64,000 bases of DNA from VBAS01 sp963773465 (GTDB lineage Bacteria; Bacteroidota; Bacteroidia; Chitinophagales; Chitinophagaceae), in NCBI GenBank assembly GCA_963773465.1, contig CAVZBF010000004.1, forward strand, positions 1,364,001 to 1,428,000. The letters run 5' to 3'. The notes under the pieces are model-generated. The model searched no databases and was not told the DNA's origin. It was given only the letters and a program-made list of their open reading frames with translations. The position numbers were made by a program, and so were the translations under genes. Of this stretch, positions 52,330-61,801 are shown in pieces; the first letter of the stretch is position 1; every line of letters begins with the position of its first letter.

Positions 52330-54358
52330 TTATTTAATAATGAATGTTTTTTTCTGAGTGCCAACACCTGTTAGCGTAAGGCTTTTCCATTGTTTTGGCA
52401 ATGAAGTTTTTAATTGAACGATCCCATTTGGAGTAATATCAAGCCCGCCAAAACCCATTAATAAAGATTGAATGATACCGCCGGCACCGGTCGCAAAATA
52501 AGGGTTTGTTCCGCCTTTTGTTTCTGCAATTACCCGGAACGGAGGATTAAGATTAGGTACATAAGATTCTTTGAACCAGTGATAAGCTTTCTCAGCATTG
52601 CCCAGTCTTGCATAGAGTGTTGTAAAAACAGCTTGTGTCATCGCAGGCGTGCCTTCATTCGGTACTCTTGTTTCATAATATTCAAGATCTTTTTTTATCT
52701 GTGCTGCATCTGTAATTTGTTTCAATGGATATGACAATAGATTTACATCGGCTTGTTTTATTCCTTCGCCATTATAAGATGCATGTTCTCTTGTTACGCC
52801 ATTGTCCATTTTTAATATAGGAATATTGTTTGCCACATTCATCCAATCGGGATCAGGCGGTATGCCTAAGATCTTTGCGGCTTCGTGTTGCAAACTGCAG
52901 ATTTGACTTTGCGGCTGCATTTGTAAAGGCATTGTTATCTACATTCTCGGCCCATTCATCTGCTGCAACTACATTTTTTATATCATAATGTCCCGGGCCG
53001 TTTCTTTCAACACGGCTTGCCCAAAAATCTGCAGTGGCAGATAAGATCGGCTAGCCTTTTTCTCTGAGCCATTGTTTATCCTGCGTTACACAATAATAAT
53101 TCCATGCCGCAATACCAACACAAGCTGTTATATGATGTTCGAATGGGCCGCTCAATGCCCATACCGGTGTTTCTTCCACTCCTGTTTCTGCACTTTCCCA
53201 TGGATACATGGCGCCTTTATATCCTTTGCTGAATGCATTTCGCTTTGCTGCATCAAGTCGTTGGTAACGATACTCCACCATACTTTTTGCAATCTCAGGA
53301 TGAAGAACGAGTATGGAAGGATACATCCATAATTCGGTATCCCAAAAAACATGTCCGTTATAACCAAGACCACTTAATCCCATTGGTGACGGAGACAATG
53401 CTGTTCCTTCTCTTGAAAAAGAATAAAGATGATAAAGCATGCTATGAACATCTTGCTGGCTTTGCGGATCACCTTCAATTATTATATCACTCTTCCATAA
53501 TTCATCCCATGCTTTATGATGAAAGCTTAAAAGCCTCTCCCTTCCTTCGAGTTTTGCAAATATGGTAGCTCTTTCTGCTTCATTCAATGGATCATCATGA
53601 TGCGCAGAAGTGATCGATGAACCCGCAATAGAAAAACGGTATGTTTCACCTGCTTTCAATTTTTTGGTAAACTTCATCAGGTGCATATTATTATCCCACA
53701 TCTCATGGATCACCCTTGGTTCGCTGCCGTGTGTTTCGCTAAATAAAAAAGTATTGCTTGCACACATTAATAGTTTTCCCGTCGGACTTTTTGCGGAAGA
53801 AGTAAGTAAACTAATAACAACATGCGGACGATCTATTTCATTATAATAATTCTGAACATCCTTTAATGCATCGGGTGATTCCATTACACTGGCCCCCGTG
53901 ATATTGATATCTTTCTTTGCAGTTATTGTTACATCCATTAATACAGTATATGGTAAATGCCGCAGAGAATAATAGGTATATGAAACGGAAGCTTTATCGG
54001 CGTAGTCAAACGTCGTTGTGAAAGAAGCTTTCTTCATATCAAGCTCTTGCTGCATGTTGGCAGCAGCCCTGGCATCGATCCTTTTTCCATCCATTTCCAG
54101 GTACATATTGAGCAAGTTGAAACTTTTCAAAAAGTTGCTGACCCTGCCGCGGCCATAAAGATCATAAGCACCCGCAAGTACTACATCTTTTACTCTAAAT
54201 GGTTCCGGTGATGAAACAACGCCGATCATACCGTTGGCAACAGTGACACCATAATAATTAGCGGGATCAATCTTATCGGCTCTTATTTTCCAGGCATCCT
54301 GGGCCTGGCTTATGCCGGAAAAGAACAGAGTGTAGAAAAGAATTAGTTTTTGGATCAT
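52330..54358 (-). CDS. GH65 family glycoside hydrolase/phosphorylase-like, in-frame stop and frameshift
   Basis: Exported enzyme of about 675 aa (start 54358, MIQKLILFYTLFFSGISQAQ). GH65 features: an N-terminal beta-sandwich (about 20-270), then an (alpha/alpha)6 barrel with GHVFWDTELWMYPSILVLHP and the catalytic Glu in ADEWAENVDNNAFTNAAA. A TAG at 53051-53053 interrupts the frame after QWLREKG, and a shift near 52895 precedes LQHEAAKILGIPPDPDW. GH65 acts on trehalose, kojibiose, nigerose or maltose; exported Bacteroidota members include kojibiosidase, so a kojibiose- or trehalose-type substrate is plausible. Divergent from the second susC. Confidence 0.82.
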
Positions 54359-54502
54359 ACGAAAACAATTGGTCAACAAATGTATTGAATAACAAGTTGT
54401 TCAACCGCGGCTCATAACGCTCAATTCCGTATTCTTTTCAGAACGCTCAATGTGCTGGGTTAAAAATTCTTTTGTTTGAGAAGGATAAAAAATTTAAACT
54501 TG

Positions 54503-54516
54503 TGTAAACGATTGCA
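54503..54516. promoter_or_regulatory. LacI/GalR-type operator-like site
   Basis: TGTAAACGATTGCA fits the LacI-family consensus TGNAANCGNTNNCA completely. A related site, TGTAAACGATTATC, lies at 54610-54623. No LacI-family gene is in the window. Confidence 0.45.
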
Positions 54517-54693
54517 TAAACACCTTTGAGACTGCAATAACTTGTTCTGGTAAATGCATCGGATTACTTCCTGTTAACCAACTAAAGAGACACCTATTCC
54601 CCGACCGTATGTAAACGATTATCTTAATTTCTTAGAAAAATAATCCTCCGAACCCGAAACTAAATTTTGCAGAAATAAAAAAAAACACAACTT

Positions 54694-54710
54694 TGTGTCT
54701 CGGATACACA
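54694..54710. promoter_or_regulatory. 17-bp palindromic operator before second susC
   Basis: TGTGTCTCGGATACACA, with arms TGTGT and ACACA, sharing TGTGTCT-N4-TACACA with the first susC site. It lies 43 bp before the ATG at 54754. Confidence 0.7.
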
Positions 54711-54753
54711 TTTGATATATTTATTTTTTAGAACCTAACAACAATTACTGCTT

Positions 54754-57693
54754 ATGTACTGCGAAAGATTGCTTAAAGCGATTGTCTTTCCCTGTTTGCT
54801 ATTTTTTTCATTAACTGCATTCTCACAGGAAAAAACAATTACCGGAAAAGTTACTGATCCTAAAGACGGATCGCCACTGCCGGGTGTATCGGTTACTGCT
54901 AAAGGCAGTGCTGCCGGCACTTCAACAAGAGCTGATGGTACTTACAGAATATCGGTCAGCCCTTCAACAACTGTTTTAGTTTTTTCATTTGTTGGTCATG
55001 AACCCCAGGAAGTTTCTATTGATGGAAGATCTTCAATAGACGTACAGCTTGCTGCTTCAAATGCAACACTTGGTGAAGTGGTAGTGACAGGTTATGGTAC
55101 TGCCAGGAAAAAAGATTTAACAGGATCTATTACTACACTTACTGCCAAAGATTTTCAGAAAGGACCGCAAACTTCACCGCTGCAACTTATACAAGGCAAG
55201 GCGCCTGGTGTTCAAATATCAACCGGCAATGGTATGCCCGGTGCGGGAATCTATATTCGTATCAGGCAAGGTGCTTCATTGAATGCAAGCAACGATCCTC
55301 TGTTCGTTGTTGATGGAGTTCCTCTTGAAACAGGTGGCATATCGGGTGTTGCCAACCCGCTTACGTTGTTAAATCCAAATGATATCGAAAGCATAAATAT
55401 TTTAAAAGATGCTTCTGCTACTGCCATCTTCGGTAACCGTGCTTCTAATGGCGTTGTTATTATTACCACAAAAAAAGGAAATAGCGGCAGGCTGAAAGTG
55501 AGCTATAATAATAATGTAACACTTTCGACTGTCACCAAAACAGCTGATGTATTGAATGCCGATGAGTACAGAGCTCTTGTTATGGCTCAAGGCACCACTG
55601 CTCAAAAAGCATTGTTATCCCTGGGACGTACAAACTGGCAGGATCAAATCTTCCGTGATGCAATTACAGTAGATAATAATATCAGTTTTACCGGTGGCAT
55701 CAAAAAATTCCCTTATCGTTTATCACTTGGTTATATGAACCAGGATGGTATTTTAAAAACCGATAACCTGCAAAGAGGAACAATGGCCATTAGCATCAAT
55801 CCCAAGCTGATGAAAAATCATCTCAGCATTGATTTCAATATGAAGAATTCGGTAACCCGCAGCCGCTTTGCAAACCAGGGTGCTATTGGTGCAGCAGTTT
55901 TCTTTGATCCTACAAAAGAAGTATATGATCCCACTAAACCGCAATATGGAGGTTATTGGGAATGGGAGACGAATGGTTTACCCAATACTTTAGCTTCTAA
56001 AAATCCTGTAAGCATGCTTGAGCAAACAAGAAATGTTGGTACTGCTTACAGAAGCCTTGCGAACATACAGTTTGATTATAAATTTCATTTTCTCCCGGAC
56101 TTGAGAGCCAACCTGAATCTCGGTTATGACGTTTCAAGAGGATCAGGTACTTCTAAAACACCTTCCACAAATGCATCAGCTTTTTATAACCAGGGTAGCA
56201 TGAGCCGGTATTTACAAAAAAGATGGAATTATCTTTCAGACTTTTACCTGAATTACCAGAAGACTTTTAGCTCTATTAAAAGTCGCGTAGATGCAACGGT
56301 TGGTTATGGCTGGCAGGATTGGACAAATTATAGCCCGGGTTTTCCGACAATTAATGGTACAGGCGTAATTCCAGCGGGTCCTCCATTTAAATCACAACAT
56401 ACCTTGCTCTCCATGTTTGGAAGAGTGAATTACGGCTTTGATGATCGTTATTTATTGACTGCATCTATAAGAAGAGATGGTTCTTCCCGGTTTAGTGAAG
56501 ATAATCGTTGGGGCTGGTTCCCTGCTGCAGCATTTGCATGGAGGATAAGCCGCGAATCATTCCTTAGAGATTCAAGAACTATTTCTGATCTGAAACTCAG
56601 GTTAGGCTGGGGTAAAACCGGTCAGCAGGATGTAGGAAGTGATTATCCATACCTGGCAAGATATTCTTTGAGCGACAGCAGTGGTATGTATCAATTCGGA
56701 AGCAACTATTACTTATTGCTCCGTCCTGAAGGATATGATGAAAACCTGAAATGGGAAACAACCGAAACCTACAATGGCGGTCTTGATGTTGGTATATTGA
56801 ATGGAAGAGTTTCATTTAGTGTGGATGTATATTTTAAAAGAACAAAAGACCTGCTTGCTGTAATTTCAGTTCCTGCTGGTTCTAATCTTACTAACCAGAT
56901 CCTTACCAATGTCGGTAATATTGAAAATAAAGGATTGGAGTTCTCAATAAATGCAACACCTGTTCGCGGTAAAAATTTCACATGGGACTTTGCTTATAAT
57001 TTCACCTATAACGAAAGAGAAATTACCAACCTTAGCAAAATAAAAGATCCGAATGCGGTAGGTAATCTTGTCGGTGGCATCAGCGGCGGAGTTGGCAATA
57101 CTATCCAGGTTCATACTGTAGGATATGCTCCAAGTACTTTCTATGTTTATAAACAAGTGTATGATCAAAACGGTAAACCAATTGAAGCATTATATGTGGA
57201 TCAGAATAAAGACGGCGCTTCGAATGAGAAAGACAAGTACCGTTATAAAAACCCTCAACCGAAATATTACATGGGTTTCAGCTCGCAGTTTGAATATAAG
57301 AAATGGTCATTGAGTTTTGCGGCGAGAGCCAGTTTTGATAACTATATGTACAACAATTTTAAATCAAACAGCGGAACCTATCAAAATTTTGGTTTCCCTA
57401 ATTATCTCGGTAATGTTTCAAGAGATGTATTGACTACCGGTTTTACTGTTCCAAGATTATGGTCAGATTATTACATCGAAAATGCATCTTACCTGAGAAT
57501 GGATAATATAAACCTGGGATATAATTTGGGAAGAATTTGCAAGACTGCTACTTTACGCATTTCAGCCAATGTGCAGAATGTATTTGTAATAACAAAATAT
57601 AGCGGACTTGATCCTGAAATTCCCAATGGCATCGATAATAACTTTTATCCAAGACCACGTATGTATTCTCTTGGCTTTAATCTTGATTTCTGA
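54754..57693 (+). CDS. SusC/RagA family TonB-dependent transporter (second operon)
   Basis: A 979-aa outer-membrane importer. Signal peptide (MYCERLLKAIVFPCLLFFSL), carboxypeptidase-like domain (TITGKVTDPKDGSPLPGVSV), a plug with LGEVVVTGYGTARKKDLTGS and the signature ESINILKDASATAIFGNRAS, then a beta-barrel ending MYSLGFNLDF with a terminal Phe. Related to the first SusC but clearly divergent in the barrel, so the ligands probably differ. First gene of susC-susD-susE. Intact. Confidence 0.93.
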   Translation: MYCERLLKAIVFPCLLFFSLTAFSQEKTITGKVTDPKDGSPLPGVSVTAKGSAAGTSTRADGTYRISVSPSTTVLVFSFVGHEPQEVSIDGRSSIDVQLAASNATLGEVVVTGYGTARKKDLTGSITTLTAKDFQKGPQTSPLQLIQGKAPGVQISTGNGMPGAGIYIRIRQGASLNASNDPLFVVDGVPLETGGISGVANPLTLLNPNDIESINILKDASATAIFGNRASNGVVIITTKKGNSGRLKVSYNNNVTLSTVTKTADVLNADEYRALVMAQGTTAQKALLSLGRTNWQDQIFRDAITVDNNISFTGGIKKFPYRLSLGYMNQDGILKTDNLQRGTMAISINPKLMKNHLSIDFNMKNSVTRSRFANQGAIGAAVFFDPTKEVYDPTKPQYGGYWEWETNGLPNTLASKNPVSMLEQTRNVGTAYRSLANIQFDYKFHFLPDLRANLNLGYDVSRGSGTSKTPSTNASAFYNQGSMSRYLQKRWNYLSDFYLNYQKTFSSIKSRVDATVGYGWQDWTNYSPGFPTINGTGVIPAGPPFKSQHTLLSMFGRVNYGFDDRYLLTASIRRDGSSRFSEDNRWGWFPAAAFAWRISRESFLRDSRTISDLKLRLGWGKTGQQDVGSDYPYLARYSLSDSSGMYQFGSNYYLLLRPEGYDENLKWETTETYNGGLDVGILNGRVSFSVDVYFKRTKDLLAVISVPAGSNLTNQILTNVGNIENKGLEFSINATPVRGKNFTWDFAYNFTYNEREITNLSKIKDPNAVGNLVGGISGGVGNTIQVHTVGYAPSTFYVYKQVYDQNGKPIEALYVDQNKDGASNEKDKYRYKNPQPKYYMGFSSQFEYKKWSLSFAARASFDNYMYNNFKSNSGTYQNFGFPNYLGNVSRDVLTTGFTVPRLWSDYYIENASYLRMDNINLGYNLGRICKTATLRISANVQNVFVITKYSGLDPEIPNGIDNNFYPRPRMYSLGFNLDF

Positions 57694-57711
57694 TCTTAAA
57701 AAAATTGAATT

Positions 57712-59316
57712 ATGCAAAATAAATTCATGAAAGCTTTTTTACTGGTAATGCTGGTGGTGATTTTTACCAACTGCACCAAAACACTTGACAGGAAGCCGCC
57801 GTATGATGTGACTTCGGCTACAGTGTATGATAAATTCAGTAACTACAAGCAAATTCTTGCTAAACTATATGCAGGGCTGGCAGTAAGTGGTCAGCAAGGT
57901 CCAAGTGGTCGCCCTGATATTTTTGGTTTGGATGAAGGTTTCTCCAGCTACCTTCGCCAGTACTGGCAGTTGCAGGAATTAGCTTCTGATGAAGCGGTCA
58001 TTGGCTGGAATGATGGAACTATCAAGGACCTGCACAATATGACTTGGACCGCATCAAACGAGTTCATCCGTATGATGTACGACAGGATATTTTACCAGGT
58101 TGCTCTTTGCAATGAGTTTTTAAGAGAAACAACCGATGATAAATTATCGGAACGTAAAATAGCGGGCTCCGATCTTGTCGAAGCAAAAAAATATCATAAT
58201 GAAGCAAGGTTCCTGAGAGCACTTAGCTATTATCATGCAATCGATATGTTTGGCAATGTTCCATTTGTTTTAGAAACAGATCCTATCGGTTCATTTTTCC
58301 CAACGCAGATAACAAGAGCTAATTTATTTACCTGGCTCGAAACAGAATTAAAAGCATTGGAATCTTTATTAACTCCGGCAAGACAAAATGAATACGGCAG
58401 AGCCGACCAGGGTGCAGTTTGGATGGTACTTGCCAAACTTTATTTGAATGCTGCAGTTTATACAGGTACAGCAAGACATAGTGATTGTCTTACCTATTGT
58501 AATAAGATCATTGGTGCAGGCTATTTGTTAGCTTCACAATACCGTTTGAATTTCCTTGCAGACAATAATACTTCTCCTGAATTAATTTTTTCTGTAAACT
58601 TTGATGGTCTTCGCACCAAATCCTGGGGAGCTATGACGTATTTGATCCATGCTCCGGTTGGTGGTAATATGAACCCGGCTTTATGGGGTATTAACGGAGG
58701 ATGGAGCGGCTTGCGTTCAACAAAAGCCATCGTTAATCTTTTCCCGTCTGCTTCAGGTACACCAGATGGAAGAGCAATGTTCCATACAAGCGGACAGAAT
58801 TTAGAGATCGTCGATCTTTCAACTTTTACAGATGGATACCCAATTACGAAGTATAAAAATCTTACTTCATCCGGTGTAAAAGGTTCTGATCCTGACGGAA
58901 ATTTTCCCGACACAGATTTTCCATTGTTCCGTCTCGCCGATGTTTATTTAATGTATGCTGAATGTATATTAGCAACCAATGCTGATAAGGGACAGGCTGT
59001 TACTTACATCAATGCATTGCGTCAAAGAGCTTATGGTAATACGAGTGGTAATATTACGGCAACAGATCTCACTTATGATTTTTTATTGAAAGAAAGAGCA
59101 AGAGAATTGAATTGGGAAGCTCATCGCCGCCAGGACCTGATCCGCTTTGAAAAATATCCGGGCTTTGCGAATTATTACACCGGCGGAACTTATGTATGGC
59201 CATGGAAAGGAGGAGTAGCGGGTGGTGTTGGTGTAGGAACCTTCAGAACATTGTTCCCTCTTCCATCAACAGATATAGCTGCAAATCCTAATCTTGTTCA
59301 AAACACTGGATATTAA
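57712..59316 (+). CDS. SusD/RagB family nutrient-binding lipoprotein (second operon)
   Basis: A 534-aa lipoprotein (lipobox in VIFTNCTKTLDRKP). The SusD fold is shown by EARFLRALSYYHAIDMFGNV in the helical part and LFRLADVYLMYAECILATN, YINALRQRAYGNTSGNIT and LKERARELNWEAHRRQDLIR in the C-terminal part. It follows susC by 18 bp. Longer than the first SusD by 18 aa, with an extended region near the ligand site. Intact. Confidence 0.93.
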   Translation: MQNKFMKAFLLVMLVVIFTNCTKTLDRKPPYDVTSATVYDKFSNYKQILAKLYAGLAVSGQQGPSGRPDIFGLDEGFSSYLRQYWQLQELASDEAVIGWNDGTIKDLHNMTWTASNEFIRMMYDRIFYQVALCNEFLRETTDDKLSERKIAGSDLVEAKKYHNEARFLRALSYYHAIDMFGNVPFVLETDPIGSFFPTQITRANLFTWLETELKALESLLTPARQNEYGRADQGAVWMVLAKLYLNAAVYTGTARHSDCLTYCNKIIGAGYLLASQYRLNFLADNNTSPELIFSVNFDGLRTKSWGAMTYLIHAPVGGNMNPALWGINGGWSGLRSTKAIVNLFPSASGTPDGRAMFHTSGQNLEIVDLSTFTDGYPITKYKNLTSSGVKGSDPDGNFPDTDFPLFRLADVYLMYAECILATNADKGQAVTYINALRQRAYGNTSGNITATDLTYDFLLKERARELNWEAHRRQDLIRFEKYPGFANYYTGGTYVWPWKGGVAGGVGVGTFRTLFPLPSTDIAANPNLVQNTGY

Positions 59317-59329
59317 AAGTAAAAATTAC

Positions 59330-59364
59330 TCCCGGTAGTCCTGAGTTTATCGAAGGACCGGGAT
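59330..59364 (+). repeat. hairpin repeat between susD and susE
   Basis: TCCCGG, then GTCCT, loop GAGTTTATCGA, AGGAC and CGGGA: a strong stem in the 70-bp gap between the two genes. The inner CCTGAGTTTATCGAAGG resembles a widely dispersed intergenic motif. It may reduce susE expression relative to susD or protect the upstream mRNA. Confidence 0.6.
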
Positions 59365-59386
59365 CACCAAAATAAATTAAAGTTTT

Positions 59387-60457
59387 ATGAGAACATGGTT
59401 AAATAAAATACTGCTGATAGGAGTTGCCGCCATCGCATTTTCATCTTGTGAAAAAGATGAAGTAAGAACAGTACTCAGCGCCGGCTCCGCCCCTGCATTA
59501 CAATCATCGGCTGCTACTTTGGTTTTATTGCAAGCCAATGCAAACAATGATGCTGTAAAGTTTACATATACGCCGGCTACTTTTGGTTTTGATGCAGCGG
59601 TTACATATGTTTTACAAATTTCAAAAGGCGGGACAAACTTTGCCAGCGCAACGACCACTGAAGTTGGATTAAGCAATACTGCACCGCTTGAAAAATCTTT
59701 TAAAGTGGTTGACTTTAACAGGGAGCTTTTAAAAATTATCAATTATGGAGCCGCAACACCGGTTGAAGTAAGAGTAAAAGCAACAGTTGCTGCCGCTGCT
59801 CCGCCTTCTTACTCAAACGTGGTTACCATTACTGCCACTGCGTACCGCGACATTATTAAATATGCTTATCCCAATGCATTAAATCTTGCTGGTAACTTCC
59901 AGGGTTGGGATCCCGGATCTGCGCCGCAGATCGTTAAGCAAAATAATGGCGGCTACAATGGATTCGAAGGATATATTGTTTTTAATGCTGCTACTCCCGA
60001 ATTTAAAATGGTGAAGGGAGATAATTGGGGTGCCGGAGATTATGGCAGTGCTGGTGCCGGAGCACTTGGTAATGGCGGTCCAAATCTTACGCTTCCAAGC
60101 GGTGGTGCCGGGCTTACCGGTTATTATCGCATAAGAGCAAGTGAAGCTACAATGACCTGGAGTGCCACTAAAATAAATACATGGGGAATCATCGGCGAGT
60201 TCAATGGCTGGAGCGCAAATGTACCAATGACTTTTAATGCAGGTACAGGCGTGTGGACTATCACAAGAGATATGCCTGCCGGTAAATTTAAATTCAGAGC
60301 CAATGATGATTGGGGAATAAACTTTGGTGATAACGGTGCAGACTTTAAGCCTGAGTATGATGGAGCTGATATTAGTATTACTGCCGCCGGGAATTATACC
60401 ATATCACTAGATTTAAGTGTTGGTGGAAACTATGCATACACGTTGAAGAAGAATTAA
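59387..60457 (+). CDS. SusE/SusF-type starch-binding surface lipoprotein
   Basis: A 356-aa lipoprotein (Cys in VAAIAFSSCEKDE) with an N-terminal SusE Ig domain (about 25-140, SSAATLVLLQANANNDAVKF) and two SusE/F carbohydrate-binding modules: LAGNFQGWDPGS...PEFKMVKGDNWGAGDYG and IIGEFNGWSAN...KFKFRANDDWGINFGD. The conserved NxWxxNF-like tails each carry Trp for sugar stacking. This type binds alpha-glucans at the cell surface, which points to starch/malto-oligosaccharide use by this operon. Followed by a terminator (60478-60512). Confidence 0.9.
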   Translation: MRTWLNKILLIGVAAIAFSSCEKDEVRTVLSAGSAPALQSSAATLVLLQANANNDAVKFTYTPATFGFDAAVTYVLQISKGGTNFASATTTEVGLSNTAPLEKSFKVVDFNRELLKIINYGAATPVEVRVKATVAAAAPPSYSNVVTITATAYRDIIKYAYPNALNLAGNFQGWDPGSAPQIVKQNNGGYNGFEGYIVFNAATPEFKMVKGDNWGAGDYGSAGAGALGNGGPNLTLPSGGAGLTGYYRIRASEATMTWSATKINTWGIIGEFNGWSANVPMTFNAGTGVWTITRDMPAGKFKFRANDDWGINFGDNGADFKPEYDGADISITAAGNYTISLDLSVGGNYAYTLKKN

Positions 60458-60477
60458 AATAAGCAGTCAATTTGGAT

Positions 60478-60512
60478 TAAACCGCTTCGCTTCATCGGGG
60501 CGGTTTTTATTT
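60478..60512 (+). terminator. intrinsic terminator after susE
   Basis: AAACCGC (60479-60485), loop with TTCGCTTCATCGGG, GCGGTTT, then a T-rich run (TTTTATTTTA). Ends the susC-susD-susE operon. Confidence 0.75.
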
Positions 60513-60754
60513 TATAGTGAAAAAATTTTTTCGATTAAATCTTTGACTTTGATAACAAAGCAAAAAATATGCAGTTGTAATAAGTCAATAAATCCTATTA
60601 CTCGTAGAATCACTATAGGAAAAATGAATTCGTGAATTATTTTTGTACCCGATTACTGTCGTAGTATGCAATAGTAATTCTTCCATTTAACTTCCGGTCT
60701 CCTTCCGAACAACCACCAACATAATCCGTTTTTTAACTTTAAACCCTGCTTCAA

Positions 60755-61654
60755 ATGAAAGCTACACGTACCCTTGCCCTGCTATTGGGCATGATTACCA
60801 CCCTTGTTTTTATTTCCTGTAAAAAGACTGACCTGGCTGATGAAGATGTTACTGGCAAACCTAAAATTGTCCTTGTCACTGAACCGGCCCCGATAGCTGT
60901 TGCCGATTGCTGGTCAACATGTATCAATCCCGAAGGTCCTTATATTGAATCATCAGGTTCAAAAACACAGACCTGGGGAAATGTGGATCATCCACACTGG
61001 AAGACAGTAAACCATGTTGCTTACAACACACCCACATCATTTGTTGTAAAAGTAACTTTTACACATAGCGGAGGTAATGCTTCAAATACCGTAAGCGTTA
61101 CTGCATTTGGAGCAACTCAATCAGTGGCAACATTAGCAAGCGGCGCTACTGCAACATTCACCTTTGCTTTGCCGGCAAACTGGAACGCATGTGATAATGT
61201 TCCTTTTTCAATTTACCAGGAAGGACAAAATTCGCCAATGAACTTGTCTTGTTCTTATAACCTTTACGGTATTTGTATTGCCGATGATGCTTGCACAACT
61301 TCTTTCAGCGGTGAAGCAATTGCATGCGGTAATCAGCGTGAAGCAGTTTATACATTCACTTCAAAAGATGCGCAGAGCTATATTAAAATACAAGGTGGTT
61401 TAACAAACTTTACCGGTGCCGATGCAGAAGTTATCGTTACCGGCGGAAGCACGACAACATCACAATGGACGCCGGGTGGAAGTTCAAATCGTGTGATCAA
61501 AGTGGAAGGCAGTGTTGGTGCTTGCGAAACTATCACGATCAGGATCAGATGGAACTCGACAAACTCAGGTGGAATTATTACAGGAAGCTGGTCAGTGAAA
61601 GATGGTAATGGTGTTGAAGTGGCTCCGGCTGTTGAAGGGTTGACATGTGACTAA
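60755..61654 (+). CDS. secreted lipoprotein with two beta-domains, function unknown
   Basis: A 299-aa lipoprotein (Cys in LVFISCKKTDLAD). Two parts: about 50-175, with WSTCINPEGPYIESSGSKTQ and VVKVTFTHSGGNASNTVSV, and about 180-299, with FSGEAIACGNQREAVYTFTS and TIRIRWNSTNSGGIITGSW. At least eight Cys in the mature part suggest disulfides; the layout resembles extracellular Bacteroidota proteins with an adhesion or carbohydrate-binding role, but I cannot name a family. Own upstream region (297 bp from susE), own terminator downstream. Confidence 0.68.
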   Translation: MKATRTLALLLGMITTLVFISCKKTDLADEDVTGKPKIVLVTEPAPIAVADCWSTCINPEGPYIESSGSKTQTWGNVDHPHWKTVNHVAYNTPTSFVVKVTFTHSGGNASNTVSVTAFGATQSVATLASGATATFTFALPANWNACDNVPFSIYQEGQNSPMNLSCSYNLYGICIADDACTTSFSGEAIACGNQREAVYTFTSKDAQSYIKIQGGLTNFTGADAEVIVTGGSTTTSQWTPGGSSNRVIKVEGSVGACETITIRIRWNSTNSGGIITGSWSVKDGNGVEVAPAVEGLTCD

Positions 61655-61682
61655 GTATTGTTTTCATCTTTATTATAATTGG

Positions 61683-61709
61683 AAAGTCCTGCTTCGGCAG
61701 GGCTTTTTG
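61683..61709 (+). terminator. intrinsic terminator after lipoprotein gene
   Basis: AAAGTCCTGC, tetraloop TTCG, GCAGGGCTTT (one G-T pair), then TTG. A strong 10-bp stem with a UUCG loop. Confidence 0.8.
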
Positions 61710-61801
61710 TTTTCTATGTAGGTTGATTATTGTTGAATAGAATTGTTGACGTACCCCGATTAAATCGGGCGATGCAATTGCTCAATGATGAAAAGAAAGA
61801 T

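Larger units (their letters stand above)
54359..54753. promoter_or_regulatory. divergent regulatory region between GH65 and second susC
   Basis: 395 bp without a gene. It holds the palindromic operator (54694-54710), two LacI-type sites (54503-54516, 54610-54623), a -33/-7-like pair (TTTG 54692-54695, spacer 20, TATATTTA 54716-54723) for susC, and A/T-rich sequence. The operator overlaps the TTTG, so regulator binding would directly affect the promoter. No clear promoter for GH65 is seen. Confidence 0.6.
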
